From Prorocentrum cordatum (Eukaryota > Sar > Dinophyceae > Prorocentrales > Prorocentraceae), in contig CAUYUJ010019608.1 of assembly GCA_963575745.1 (NCBI GenBank), positions 111,527 through 175,526 on the forward strand: 64,000 bases of DNA, written 5' to 3'. The position numbers were made by a program, and so were the translations under genes. Within the stretch, counting starts at the first letter, position 1. Every line of letters starts with the position of its first letter. Below the pieces are notes generated by a model. That model searched no databases. It was given only the letters and a program-made list of their open reading frames with translations, and was not told where the DNA came from. Below are positions 12,491 through 21,200 of this stretch, one piece after another.

Positions 12491-13260
12491 TAAGCATTCA
12501 GGAGTGCGGACGCAGCGGAATTTGCAAGGGATCGTGGCCCTGGGAGCGCGGACGCAGCTTAGTTCACCAGGAATCGTGGCCCTGGGAGCGCGGACGCAGC
12601 TAGGGTTGTCAGGGATCGTGTCATAGAGAGGACGCAGCGTAATTTACAAGGGATCGTGACCCTGGAAGCGCGGGCGCAGCGCAATTTACAATGCATCGTG
12701 GCCCTGGGAGCGCGGACGCAGCGTAATTTAGAATGGATAGTGGCCCTGGGGGGGCTGACACAATGTAATTTACTGGTGAACGTGGCCCTGGGAGCGCGGA
12801 CACAATGCAATTCACGAGGGAGCGCGGCTTGGGAGCGAGGACGCAGCGTAGTTTACATAAGATCGTGGCCCAGGGAGAGCGGAGGCAGCGTAATGTGCAA
12901 GGGATCTTGGCCCTGGGAGCTCGCGGACGTAGCGTAATTTACAATGCATCGTGGCCCTGGGAGCGCGGACGCAACGTAATTTACTAAGGATTGTTGCCCT
13001 GGGGGCGCTGACGCAGCGTAATTTACTTGTCAACGTGGCCCTGGGATCGCGGACACAGCGTAATTCACGAGAGAGTTGCCCTGGGAGCGCGGACGCAGGG
13101 TAGTTTACATGGGCTCGTGGTCCAGGGAGAGCGGAGGCAGTGTAATTTACAAGGGATCGTGGCCCCGGGAGCGCGGACGCAGCGTAATTTACGATGGATC
13201 GTGGCCCTGGGAGCGCGGACGCATCGCAATTTACTAACGATCCTGGCCCTGGGTCAGGGA
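12491..13260 (+). repeat. Tandem array, ~42-bp unit
   Basis: Unit GTGGCCCTGGGAGCGCGGAC followed by GCAGCGTAATTTACAAGGGA, about 18 copies, with point changes. A two-copy fragment of the same unit occurs at about 61490-61580. Confidence 0.9.
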
Positions 13261-14165
13261 CGTCCCGCGGCACGTTCCCTGACGCGTACCCTGACACGTT
13301 CCCTGGCGCGTCGCCTGGCACATTCCCCCTGGCACGTCCCGTCGCACGTCCATTGGCACGTTCCGTAGCGCGTCCCCTTGGCACGTCCAGCGGTGCGTCT
13401 CCATGGCACGTCCCCTGGCACGTCGCTTGGCGCGTCCCTTGGGATTGGGACGTTCCGCCTCGCGTCCTCATGGCATGGTCTCCTGTCAAGTAACTCTGGG
13501 GGAACTACGATTTGCTCAGGCAGCTCGAACTTACGATCCAGATCAGTCCGGATAGGACTCGGATGCAAAAGGAGCACTCGATCCACAACGCTGTCGAGCA
13601 CAATCGCGGCATGGCACATCGCGGTTCAGCATGGCGCAGCACAGCACAGCCCAAGGCACGGTACATCAAGATCGATACACTCAGCCTTGCAACCTGGCGC
13701 ATTCCCTGGCACGTTCCGTGGCGCGTCCCATGGCGAGTCCACCTGGCACGTCGCGCGGCGCGTCCATTGGCACGTTCCGTAGCGCGTCCCTTTGGCACGT
13801 CCCGCGGTGCGTCCCCTGGCACGTCTCCTTGCACGTCCCCTGGTGCGTTCCTTGGGACGTTCCGCGGCGCGCCCCCTGGCGTGCCCACCTGTCAATTAGC
13901 TCTGGGGCAGCTACTAGTTGCTCAGGCAGCTCGAAGTTAAGATACAGATCAGTCCGGATAGGACTCGGATGCAAAAGGAGCACTCGATCCACAACGCTGT
14001 CGAGCACAATCGCGGCATGGCACATCGCGGTTCAGCACGGCGCAACACAGCACAGCCCTCGGCACGGTACATCAAGATCGATAAACTCGACATTGCAATT
14101 GCCCGTCGCCCAATCAAGTGTCTTGGAAACGTTGCCATGCTCTACGTTTATATATTCCTTGGTTA

Positions 14166-14457
14166 CGGCGGCAGGCTTGGACACGACAGCGTGCATTCGG
14201 TACGCATTTGAGCAAACCTGAGGAACTGGATGATAGAAAAACACGTTTCTGAATTCCTTTCGAGGTTCGTGGGTCGATCGTGTTAGCCGATAATACTCAG
14301 AACGTGTGTTAGCGCCAAAATGTGGTTGCCCTCCGAGGCCCTTCACTACGACGAAGGTGGTGTGACCGACTGGTGAGGTTGAACGGGGTAAACACACATT
14401 GGGCTAAAACACTTCCTGCTGATTAATAAATTAGCCGAGAGCTGGCACAATACCGAC
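14166..14457. other. Intergenic or intronic spacer
   Basis: No motif recognised. On the minus strand it directly follows the donor of the exon at 14458-14568, so it is probably intron if that exon is real. Confidence 0.35.
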
Positions 14458-14568
14458 CTGATCGGGACATCCGTGTGCGGCTCCTGGCCCCAGAGCGCGC
14501 GGACGGGGGCGGCACCCAGGTCCTCCTCGTGGCCCTTGATCTCGGTCCCGAGGCGGGCGCTCCTGCCG
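14458..14568 (-). CDS. Internal exon of an unrecognised protein
   Basis: Minus-strand 111-nt segment with an acceptor TACTCAG just upstream (14569-14570 is AG) and a donor ATCAG|GTCGGT downstream. Between them the sequence is GC-rich, open in one frame and uses G/C third positions, reading GRSARLGTEIKGHEEDLGAA then PVRALWGQEPHTDVPI. The phase in is one base after a two-base carry-over, and the phase out is two bases. That fits the two-base carry-over at the end of the exon at 18365-18447. The surrounding sequence is pure AGT microsatellite on the upstream side, so the composition changes exactly at the acceptor. Family not recognised. Splice sites and frame are seen; linkage to other exons is inference. 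Confidence 0.6.
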
Positions 14569-14571
14569 CTG

Positions 14572-14599
14572 AGTAGCAGCAGTAGTAGTAGTAGTAGTT

Positions 14600-14645
<46 letters not shown>

Positions 14646-14718
14646 CAGTAGTAGTAGTAGTAGTAGTAGCCGTAGCAGTAGTAGTAGTAGTAGTAGTAGT
14701 AGTAGTCTGAAGCTAAGC

Positions 14719-14804
<86 letters not shown>

Positions 14805-15073
14805 CAGTAGTAATAGTAGTAGTAGTAGTAGTAGTAATCGTAGTAGTAGTAGTAATAGGCGAAGAAGTCGTAGCCGTAGTAGTCGTAGTAGTAGTTCTTG
14901 TAGTCGTAGTAGTCGTAGTAGTAGTAGTAGTAGTAGCAGTAGTAGTAGTAGTAGTAGCAGTAGCAGTAGCAGTAGCAGTGGTAGTGGTAGTGGTAGTCGT
15001 AGTAGTACTGGTCGTAGTCGTCGTAGTAGTGATGGTATTAGTACTAGTAATAGTACTACGAGTAGTGGTAGTC

Positions 15074-15125
<52 letters not shown>

Positions 15126-15983
15126 TAGTAGTAGTAGTAGTAGTAGTCGTAGCAATTGTACAAAAAAAGTGCTAGAGGACGGTGGTCGGTAAGTAGTAGT
15201 CGTAGCAGTAGGTCGTCGTAGTAGTAGTAGTAGTAGTAGTAGTAGTAATAGAAATGGCAATCGTCGTCGCAAACATAACAATAGCAGGTGCAGGAGAAGC
15301 GGTAGCAGCAGCAGTAGTAGTAGTAGTGGCAGTAGCAGTAGCAGTAGTAGAGTAGTGGTAGTAGTAGTAGTAGTAGTAGCAGTAGTAGTAGCAGTAGTAG
15401 TAGTAGTGGTAGTAGTAGTAGTAGTAGTCGTGGTAGTAGTAGTAGTAGTAGTACTAGTAGTAGTAATAGTAGCAGCAGTAGTAGTAGTAGCCGTCGCCGT
15501 CGTAGTAATAGTCGAAGAAGTAGTAACACGAGTAGTAGTAGTCGTAGGCGTCGTCGTCGTAGTATTCCTCGCACTAGTCGTCGTACTCGTAGTACTAGTA
15601 GTAGCAGTAGCCCGTAGTCGTAGTCATAGTCGTAGAAATAGAAGCAATACTAGTACTCGTAGTAGTCGTATTATTATTAATAGTAATAGGAATCGTTGTC
15701 GTAGTACTAGTAGTAGTAGTAGTAATAATTCATGTAGTAGTGGTATTAATAATGGTGGTAATAGTAGTAAGAGTGGAAGTCGTAGTAGTCGCAGTCGTAG
15801 TAGTACAGGTCGTAGTCAACGTCGTCGTCGTAGTAGTAGTTATCGTGATATCAGTAATTGGAAACAGTAGTAGTAATTGTGGTTCTTGAAGCAGTAGTAG
15901 TAGTAGCAGTGGTGGTAGTAGTCGTAGAGTACTAGTAGTTGTAATTGGTGATAGTCGTAGTAGAAGCAGTAGTAGCTATAGCC

Positions 15984-16019
<36 letters not shown>

Positions 16020-16066
16020 CTAGTAGTACTAGTAGTAGTAGTAGTAGTAGTGATGGACGTAGTAGC

Positions 16067-16104
<38 letters not shown>

Positions 16105-16347
16105 TAGTAGTGGTAGCTGTGGTAATAGTAGTAGTCGTAGTCGTAGCCGTAGTAAAAGTAGTCGCAGTCGTAGTAGTAGTACTGGTAGTAGTAGTAGTAG
16201 TAGTAGTAAAAGTAGTAGTAGCAGTAGTAGTAGTAGTAGTAGTAGTGGTAGTAGAATTTACGAGTAGTAGTAGTATTAGTATTATTATTAGTAGTAATAG
16301 TAGTAGTAATAGTAGTAGTAGTAATAATAATGAAAGCGGGAGTAGTA

Positions 16348-16385
<38 letters not shown>

Positions 16386-16465
16386 TAGCAGTAGTAGTAG
16401 TCGTCGTCGTAGTAGTAGTAGTAGAAGAAGAAGTCGTAGAAGTAGTAGTAGTAGTAGTACAATTA

Positions 16466-16496
<31 letters not shown>

Positions 16497-16530
16497 CAGT
16501 AGTAGTAGCAGTAGTAGTAGTAGTACAATT
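14572..16530 (+). repeat. Imperfect (AGT)n tract, ~2 kb
   Basis: Nearly continuous AGT (ACT on the minus strand) with scattered CGT, GGT, AAT and GCA variants and a short unique break at 15150-15200. All long Ser/Val/Leu/Tyr-only frames here are repeat artefacts. Directly abuts the exon acceptor at 14569. Confidence 0.98.
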
Positions 16531-16825
16531 GCGCTTGCGTGCACGTTGCACTGGCACTTACACACACACACCGCCACGCCCGCGTACAAAAGCAGCCAAA
16601 AGCAACGCAGCGCTTGTGTACACTTCCGTGCCTGCGTTCACCACATTATCTGTGTGAGCTCGCCCTGCGTGCACCCCGATGCCTGCGTCCACCACAATGT
16701 TTCTGTACACCACCAATTGCTTCAGCAGCAGCAGCAACAACCGTGTGCCCAACGAGGCCCCCGTGTCTGCGTGCATCTCTCGGGGCCTCTGGGCCACGTC
16801 GGTCGTCGCGCCTTCGTCCTCCTCC
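16531..16825. other. Unique island between microsatellites
   Basis: Contains CACACACAC and phrases with TGCGTGCAC/GCCTGCGTCCAC repeated three times. On the minus strand 16760-16825 is GC-rich and open, possibly exonic, but I see no convincing donor/acceptor pair. Confidence 0.3.
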
Positions 16826-17175
16826 TCCTCCTCCCCCTCCTTCACCGCCTACTTTTCCTCCTCATCCTTCTCCTCCATCTACTCCTCCCTCCTCCTGCTC
16901 CTCCCACCACTCCTCCTCCTCCTCCTCCTCCTCCTCCTCCTCCTCCTCCTCTTCCTCCTCTTCCTTCTCCTCCTCCTCCTCCTCCTCCTCCTCCTCCTCC
17001 TCCTCCTTCTCTTCCTCCTTCTCCTCCTCGCCCTCCTACCTCTCCTCACCTCCTACACAGCTCCTCCCCCTCCTTCCTCCTCTTTCCTTTCCTCCTCCTC
17101 ATCCTCCTCCTCCTCCGCCTCCTGCTACTGCTGCTCCTGATGCTGCTTCTCCTCCTCCTCCTCCTCCTCCTCCCC
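16826..17175 (+). repeat. Imperfect (CCT)n tract
   Basis: CTCCTCCTC with interruptions over 350 bp; long Pro/Ser or Leu frames are artefacts. Confidence 0.95.
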
Positions 17176-17309
17176 CACCTGCTCTATGGGAAACTGCGCG
17201 CGTTCACGCCTGTAGCCGGTTTCCTGGCGTCACCGTTACGTGGGTTGGGAAAGGGTCGGGGGTGGGGGTAACACGCGTTACGTCCGGAAGTAATGAAAAC
17301 GATGTCCAC

Positions 17310-17400
17310 AGGTCTCGACCCTTTCCCCGGGACCAGCTCCTGAATCGTTTTTTGGCGGCCCCAAGGCCCTGTAGAGGCCTGCAAGGGCTGGAAATAATTA
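17310..17400 (+). repeat. Dispersed ~95-bp repeat R, copy 1
   Basis: CCCCGGGACCAGCTCCTGAATCGTT then GGCCCCAAGGCCC then GGGCTGGAAATA. A related block lies at 21660-21780 (CCCCGGGACCGA...CCTGAATCATTTTC...GGTCCCAAGGCCC...GGGCTGAAAGTA), where it runs on without a break into AAAACATTCCATCGCGATT. Here the equivalent AAAACTATTCTATCGCGATT appears only after 450 bp of GATC-rich sequence, which suggests an insertion between the two halves. Confidence 0.6.
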
Positions 17401-17852
17401 CACCTGAGAAACCCCCAATCAGCGGATGATTTGAAAATTAATACTATAGATCTTGTGATCGATTGTGAGATCGATAATGAGATCGATACTGGAATCGATA
17501 GTGAGGACGATTCTAAGGTCGATCGTGAGATCGAGAGTGAAATCGATTGAATGAGATCGATAATGAGATCGATCGCGAGATCGCTCATGCGATCTCTAGT
17601 GAGATCGCTTGTGAGATCGTAGTGAGATCGAGTGTGAGATCGATGGTGAGACCGATCGATACAAAAAGATCGACCAAGAACCCGGGACCCCAAGAACCTC
17701 GCCGCCCTCCGAAATCGGTCCAGAACCCGGAACCGGGAACCCGGGAACCCAGAACCGGGAACCCAGCGTGCAACCAAAATCGGCGGGACACTTTCGCCAA
17801 ATCCTTCAACTTCCGCGAGGACTCCTTCAGTGCAAGCACTGATTGGGGAATA
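17401..17852 (+). mobile_element. GATC-rich ~450-bp element, copy 1
   Basis: A block of imperfect 12-mers of the form GAGATCGATNGT, followed by GACCGATCGATA, then a CCGGGAACCC block and ending TGCAAGCACTGATTGGGG. The left end has CCCCCAATCAGCG, giving a short inverted match to the right end. A second copy in the same orientation lies at 37245-37725. It separates the two halves of repeat R, which are continuous at 21.66-21.78 kb, so it is probably a non-autonomous insertion. I could not define a clean target duplication. Confidence 0.55.
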
Positions 17853-17918
17853 AAAACTATTCTATCGCGATTGCTTCATGATTCGAGGTCTCAGGGTAAA
17901 GATGGGATCCTTACAAAA

Positions 17919-18045
17919 GGGGCTAGGACGATGATAAATCCGTCACAGAGCGTTCCAGAAAACTCTGAGAGTGTTCCAGAAAGCGCCGAGGAAGCCGCGG
18001 TGCTCGATGCATCCTCCAGAGCCGCCGGATCTCAGAGATTCTCGA
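17919..18045 (+). repeat. Intron-type repeat S, copy 1 (uninterrupted MITE target)
   Basis: Starts GGCTAGGACGATGATAAATC, continues with two or three GAGCGTTCCAGAA-like 15-18-bp steps and ends GGATCTCAGAGATTC. The same family lies on the minus strand at 58865-58984 and 62266-62372. All three copies translate in one frame to a Ser-Val-Pro-Glu-Arg-Ser-like repeat and then SSRAA(G/R)SQR, but there is no start, stop or splice context for a gene. Confidence 0.65.
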
Positions 18046-18087
18046 GATCATCCTCACGGGCTGATATCCTCGTCCAAGCTTCGTCTT

Positions 18088-18279
18088 AGCTTAGGATGAA
18101 GTCGGGCACGTCCCCCCTACAGAGGGATTTTGGGCGAATGTGTTGTTTTCTTTTAAATAAAAATACACAGAACATGCACCGAAAAATGCTGGAAAATACT
18201 CAAAAATAGTCCCCCGACTATTTGCTTCTATTTTTGAACATTCCTCCTGAAGAGGGACAGGCCCGATTTAAGCTTAGGA
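18088..18279. mobile_element. hAT-like MITE, copy 1, with target duplications
   Basis: The element is 18097-18270. Its left end TGAAGTCGGGCACGTCCC and the reverse complement of its right end TAAATCGGGCCTGTCCC are imperfect terminal inverted repeats, continued by CCCTACAG/CTTCAGG. The centre is AT-rich with no coding capacity. It is flanked by AGCTTAGGA at 18088-18096 and 18271-18279 (8 or 9 bp). A second copy with the same ends and a different 8-bp duplication lies at 58985-59137. Size, inverted ends and an 8-bp duplication fit hAT-derived MITEs. Confidence 0.75.
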
Positions 18280-18364
18280 CCCCATCTCAACCGTATCGAT
18301 CCAAGGCTGTCCCTGCGGCGGCCAGCGGCGCATTCGGGACCAGGGGCCCCCCTGCCGCGGGCGC

Positions 18365-18447
18365 CTGGCCGTCGATTCCTCGATCACCGTCTCCAGCTGC
18401 GCGACGCGGGCCTGGGCGTCGGCCACCGCCTGGGTCTTCTCCTTCTG
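18365..18447 (-). CDS. Internal exon, coiled-coil-like segment
   Basis: Minus-strand 83-nt segment. Acceptor CCGCCCAG ends at 18448; the exon reads QKEKTQAVADAQARVAQLE then TVIEESTA, and ends GGCCAG before GCGCCC, a GC-type donor of the kind common in dinoflagellates. The Ala/Gln/Glu/Val pattern is a short amphipathic helix with heptad-like hydrophobic spacing. The segment sits between a unique MITE-proximal region and a long GTC/GCC microsatellite. It starts in phase 0 and ends with two bases carried over. That matches the donor phase of the exon at 58593-58774 and the acceptor phase of the exon at 14458-14568. Protein family not recognised. Confidence 0.55.
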
Positions 18448-18469
18448 CTGGGCGGAGGGGGTTCTCCTC

Positions 18470-18651
18470 CTCCTCCTCCTCCTCCTCCTCCGTAGACCGT
18501 AGACGTCGTCATCGTCGTCGTCGTCGCCGTCGTCGTCGTTATCCTCACCGTCGTCGCCGTCGCCGTCGCCGGCCGCCGCCGCCGCCTCCGCTGTCGCCGT
18601 CGCCGTCGCCGTCGTCGTCATCGTCGTCGTCGCCACCGCCGCCGCCGCCGC

Positions 18652-18689
<38 letters not shown>

Positions 18690-18732
18690 GCATCATCGTC
18701 GTCGTCGTCGCCGTCGTCGTCGTTATCCTCAC

Positions 18733-18778
<46 letters not shown>

Positions 18779-19315
18779 TTCGTCGCCGTCGCCGTCGCCA
18801 TCGCCGTCGCCGTCGCCGCCGTCATCGCCGCCTCCTCCTCCTCCTCCTCCTCCTTCTCCTCCTCCTCCTCCGTCGCTGTCGTTGCTGTCGTCGTCGTCGT
18901 CGTGGACGTCGTCGTCGTCGTCGTGGACGTCGTCGTTGTCGCCGACGCCGCCGCCGCCGTCCCTGACGCAGTCGCCGCCGTCGTTATCGTCGTCGTCGTC
19001 GTTGTCGCCGTCTGCGCCGTCGCATTCGTTGTCGCCGTCGCCGTCGACGCCGCCGCCGCTACCGTCGTCTTCGTCGTTGCCATCGTCGTTGTCGCCGTCC
19101 CCGCCGCCGCCACCGTCGCCGCCGTCGCCGTCGTCATCGTCGTCGTCGACGTCCCCGCTGCCGCCGCCGCCACCGCGGCCGTCGTCGTCGTCGCAGCCGC
19201 AGCCGTCGCCATCGACGTCGTCGCCGTGGCCGTGGCCGCCAGCGTCGCCAGCGTCGCCTACGCCGCCTCATCCTCCTCCTCCTCCTCCTCCTCCTCCTCC
19301 TCCGGCGCTACCTCA
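18470..19315 (+). repeat. GTC/GCC/CTC trinucleotide tract
   Basis: Imperfect trinucleotide repeat over ~850 bp (GTCGCCGTCGCC, with CTCCTC blocks at both ends). Long Pro/Ser, Val/Ala and Thr/Ala frames here are repeat artefacts. Confidence 0.95.
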
Positions 19316-19381
19316 AGCGGAGGGCACACTGTCAGGGAATTGGCCCAAGTTGGCGGAGACAAGCAGGCGGCCGTTGTTTCG

Positions 19382-19553
19382 CGTGGTGGAGGGTTCGACT
19401 CCCTCTCATCACGATTGTTTCTTACAGTCAGGTGTGGCACATGTTTGCCCTCCTGGGTCCGCGTAGCTGGCCCGCAGGATCAGGGTCGGCGCAGCGGGGT
19501 CCGCGGAATCAGGACCTGCGTCGTCTCCAGAGGCGAGGATTTCGATTCCTCGC
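19382..19553 (+). other. Two hairpins with T-arm-like TTCGA loops
   Basis: At 19382-19413 a 12-bp stem with one bulge closes on GAGGG-TTCGACT-CCCTC, identical in form to a tRNA T-arm. At 19533-19553 a 7-bp stem GCGAGGA/TCCTCGC closes on TTTCGAT. I could not find matching acceptor, D or anticodon arms, so I do not call a tRNA. They may be remnants of a tRNA-derived SINE. Confidence 0.35.
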
Positions 19554-19629
19554 AGCACCACCGGAGCGGCACACCGCCTCAAGGAAGGCGGCCGCGAGTG
19601 ACCCAGGCGACTTGCCCTTGTCCCGTTCC

Positions 19630-19715
19630 GTCGCACTTATTTGCCTAAGTGCTCCCTTCGGGGATGCGACTTTCGTTGTCGCTCATGCACAGTTCCCACA
19701 GTTCCTCCTCCTCCT

Positions 19716-19758
<43 letters not shown>

Positions 19759-19995
19759 CGCCTTCGCCACCTCACCAGCCTGCCCTGTGTGCCTTCCAAG
19801 AAGCCCCCCAGACACCTCGTCGCACTTATTTGCCTAAGTGCTCCCTTCGGGGATGCGACTTTCGTTGTCGCTCATGCACAGTTCCCACAGTTCCTCGTCC
19901 TCGTCGTCGTCCTCGTCGTCGTCGTCGTCGTCGACGCCTTCGCCACCTCACCGGCCTGCCCTGTGTGCCTTCCAAGAAGCCCCCCAGACACCTCC
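19630..19995 (+). repeat. Tandem duplication (189 bp) carrying a three-helix motif
   Basis: Two copies start at 19630 and 19819. Each opens with a 41-nt motif (19630-19670 and 19819-19859) that can fold as an outer GTCG/CGAC helix holding a CACTTA/TAAGTG hairpin and a CCC-TTCG-GGG hairpin. It is followed by TTTCGTTGTCGCTCATGCAC, a GTC-type microsatellite of different length in the two copies, and CCTGCCCTGTGTGCCTTCCA. Function unknown. Confidence 0.75.
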
Positions 19996-20089
19996 CCTAG
20001 GAGCTCACTAGCGACCTTGCTCCCAAACGTCCAGTTGACGCGGCACCATTAACCCACGTGAGCTCGATGGGCCCGTCGAGTTCTGCGAG

Positions 20090-20860
20090 CACACTGGCGT
20101 CCTCAGTGCCGCGAGCCCATATGGCCCCTCTGAGCCCTATAAGCCACTATGATTCCCATGAGCCTCATAAGCCCTATGACCCCTATTGGCCGTGCGAGCC
20201 GCATGACCTCGACAGGGCCCTATGAGTCCTATGAGGCCTGTGTCGCCTGTTAGCCTATGACCTTATGAGCCCTCGCCATGTGGGCCCAATGAGCCCGAGG
20301 AGCCTCATGAGCCCTACGAGCCCCGTGAGCCCTGTAAGCCATCTGTCGCCTATGAGCCCCGTAAGCCCTGCGAGCCCTTTGAGCTCTATGAGCCCCATGC
20401 GCCCCAACGAGCCGCACGGCCCCAGGGAGCCTCCACAGCCCTATGAGCCCCATGAACCCCATGGGCCATATGAGCCATATGACCCCGACGACCGGTCCTG
20501 AACCCTATGAGCCTTATGAGCACGGTGGGCACAATGACACTTATGAGCCCTATGAGCCTCATAAACCCGATGAGCTCGCCAACTCTATGGGGCGCAAAAG
20601 CCCCTGACTTCTTTTTGGCCCAGGCCCTTACGAGTCCGAGAACCCCAATGAGCTCATCAGCCCGAGACGCCCTATGCACCAAATTACGCCTGCTGGCCCT
20701 CGGAACCTCATGCTGCCCATGAGCCGCGCTGGCATAATAAGCCCTCTACCCAAGTACGGTCCCGAGCCTCTGAGACCCAATGGCGGCGGAGAAGCCTTTG
20801 AGCCCTCTGACCCAGTAGAGCCCATGGGTCCTATCAGCCTCATGTGACTCACGGACCCCA
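20090..20860 (+). repeat. Degenerate GAGCCC(T/C)ATGA minisatellite
   Basis: Units of 9-12 bp such as ATGAGCCCTATGAGCCTC repeat with variation over 770 bp, giving false Met-Ser-Pro and Gly/Ala-rich frames. Confidence 0.9.
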
Positions 20861-21200
20861 TAGCCGACGCGCATCGCGATACTGGTGTGAAGTGGTCGCG
20901 GCGAGTCTCTCTGGCGCCATGCGATCGAGATGTTAAAAGCGATGCGAAACGAGCATATCAAATCTTACTTGTATTATATACATATATAAATTTATATATA
21001 TACATATATATATATATATACAACGCAACATTTGGGGTTGCGGAATCTGTCTTGCCCGAAATCGGGCCTGCACAACTCAGTCGGCCACACACACACCCAC
21101 ACACACACACACACGGGCACCTCTGGTTGAGAGACTTCCTGCGAATGTCACAATCTCGTCAAACACCTAGAAAACAAGCAAATCCTTGAATGCACACCCC
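20861..21200. repeat. AT- and CA-microsatellites
   Basis: TATATACATATATATAT at 20975-21025 and an imperfect CACACA run at 21090-21115 within otherwise unrecognised sequence. Confidence 0.85.

Larger units (their letters stand above)
10216..14165 (+). repeat. Higher-order array, ~405-436-bp superunit (six copies)
   Basis: Each superunit joins a GC-rich CCCCTGGCACGTCGCCTGGC tandem part to a ~210-bp unique part starting at GGGGCAGCTACTAT. That part starts near 10352, 10788, 11591, 12020, 13498 and 13903. Some copies end with GCCCGTCGCCCAATCA (10980, 12211, 14101), a phrase also seen near 61870. Diverged relatives of the 210-bp part occur twice at 34780-35230. A CACGTG block (11040-11200), a M copy and a 42-bp array interrupt the order. 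Confidence 0.85.

Noticed and set aside
14346-16589. Long open frames made of Ser, Val, Leu, Thr or Tyr only
   Set aside because: Pure translation of the AGT/ACT microsatellite in successive frames; no start context, composition or domain.
19320-19420. Possible tRNA gene
   Set aside because: Only the T-arm is convincing; no 7-bp acceptor stem, anticodon arm or D-arm could be paired.
18222-19648. Pro/Ser-, Val/Ala- and Thr/Ala-rich frames of 250-410 codons
   Set aside because: They lie in a GTC/GCC/CTC trinucleotide tract and exist in several frames and both strands at once.
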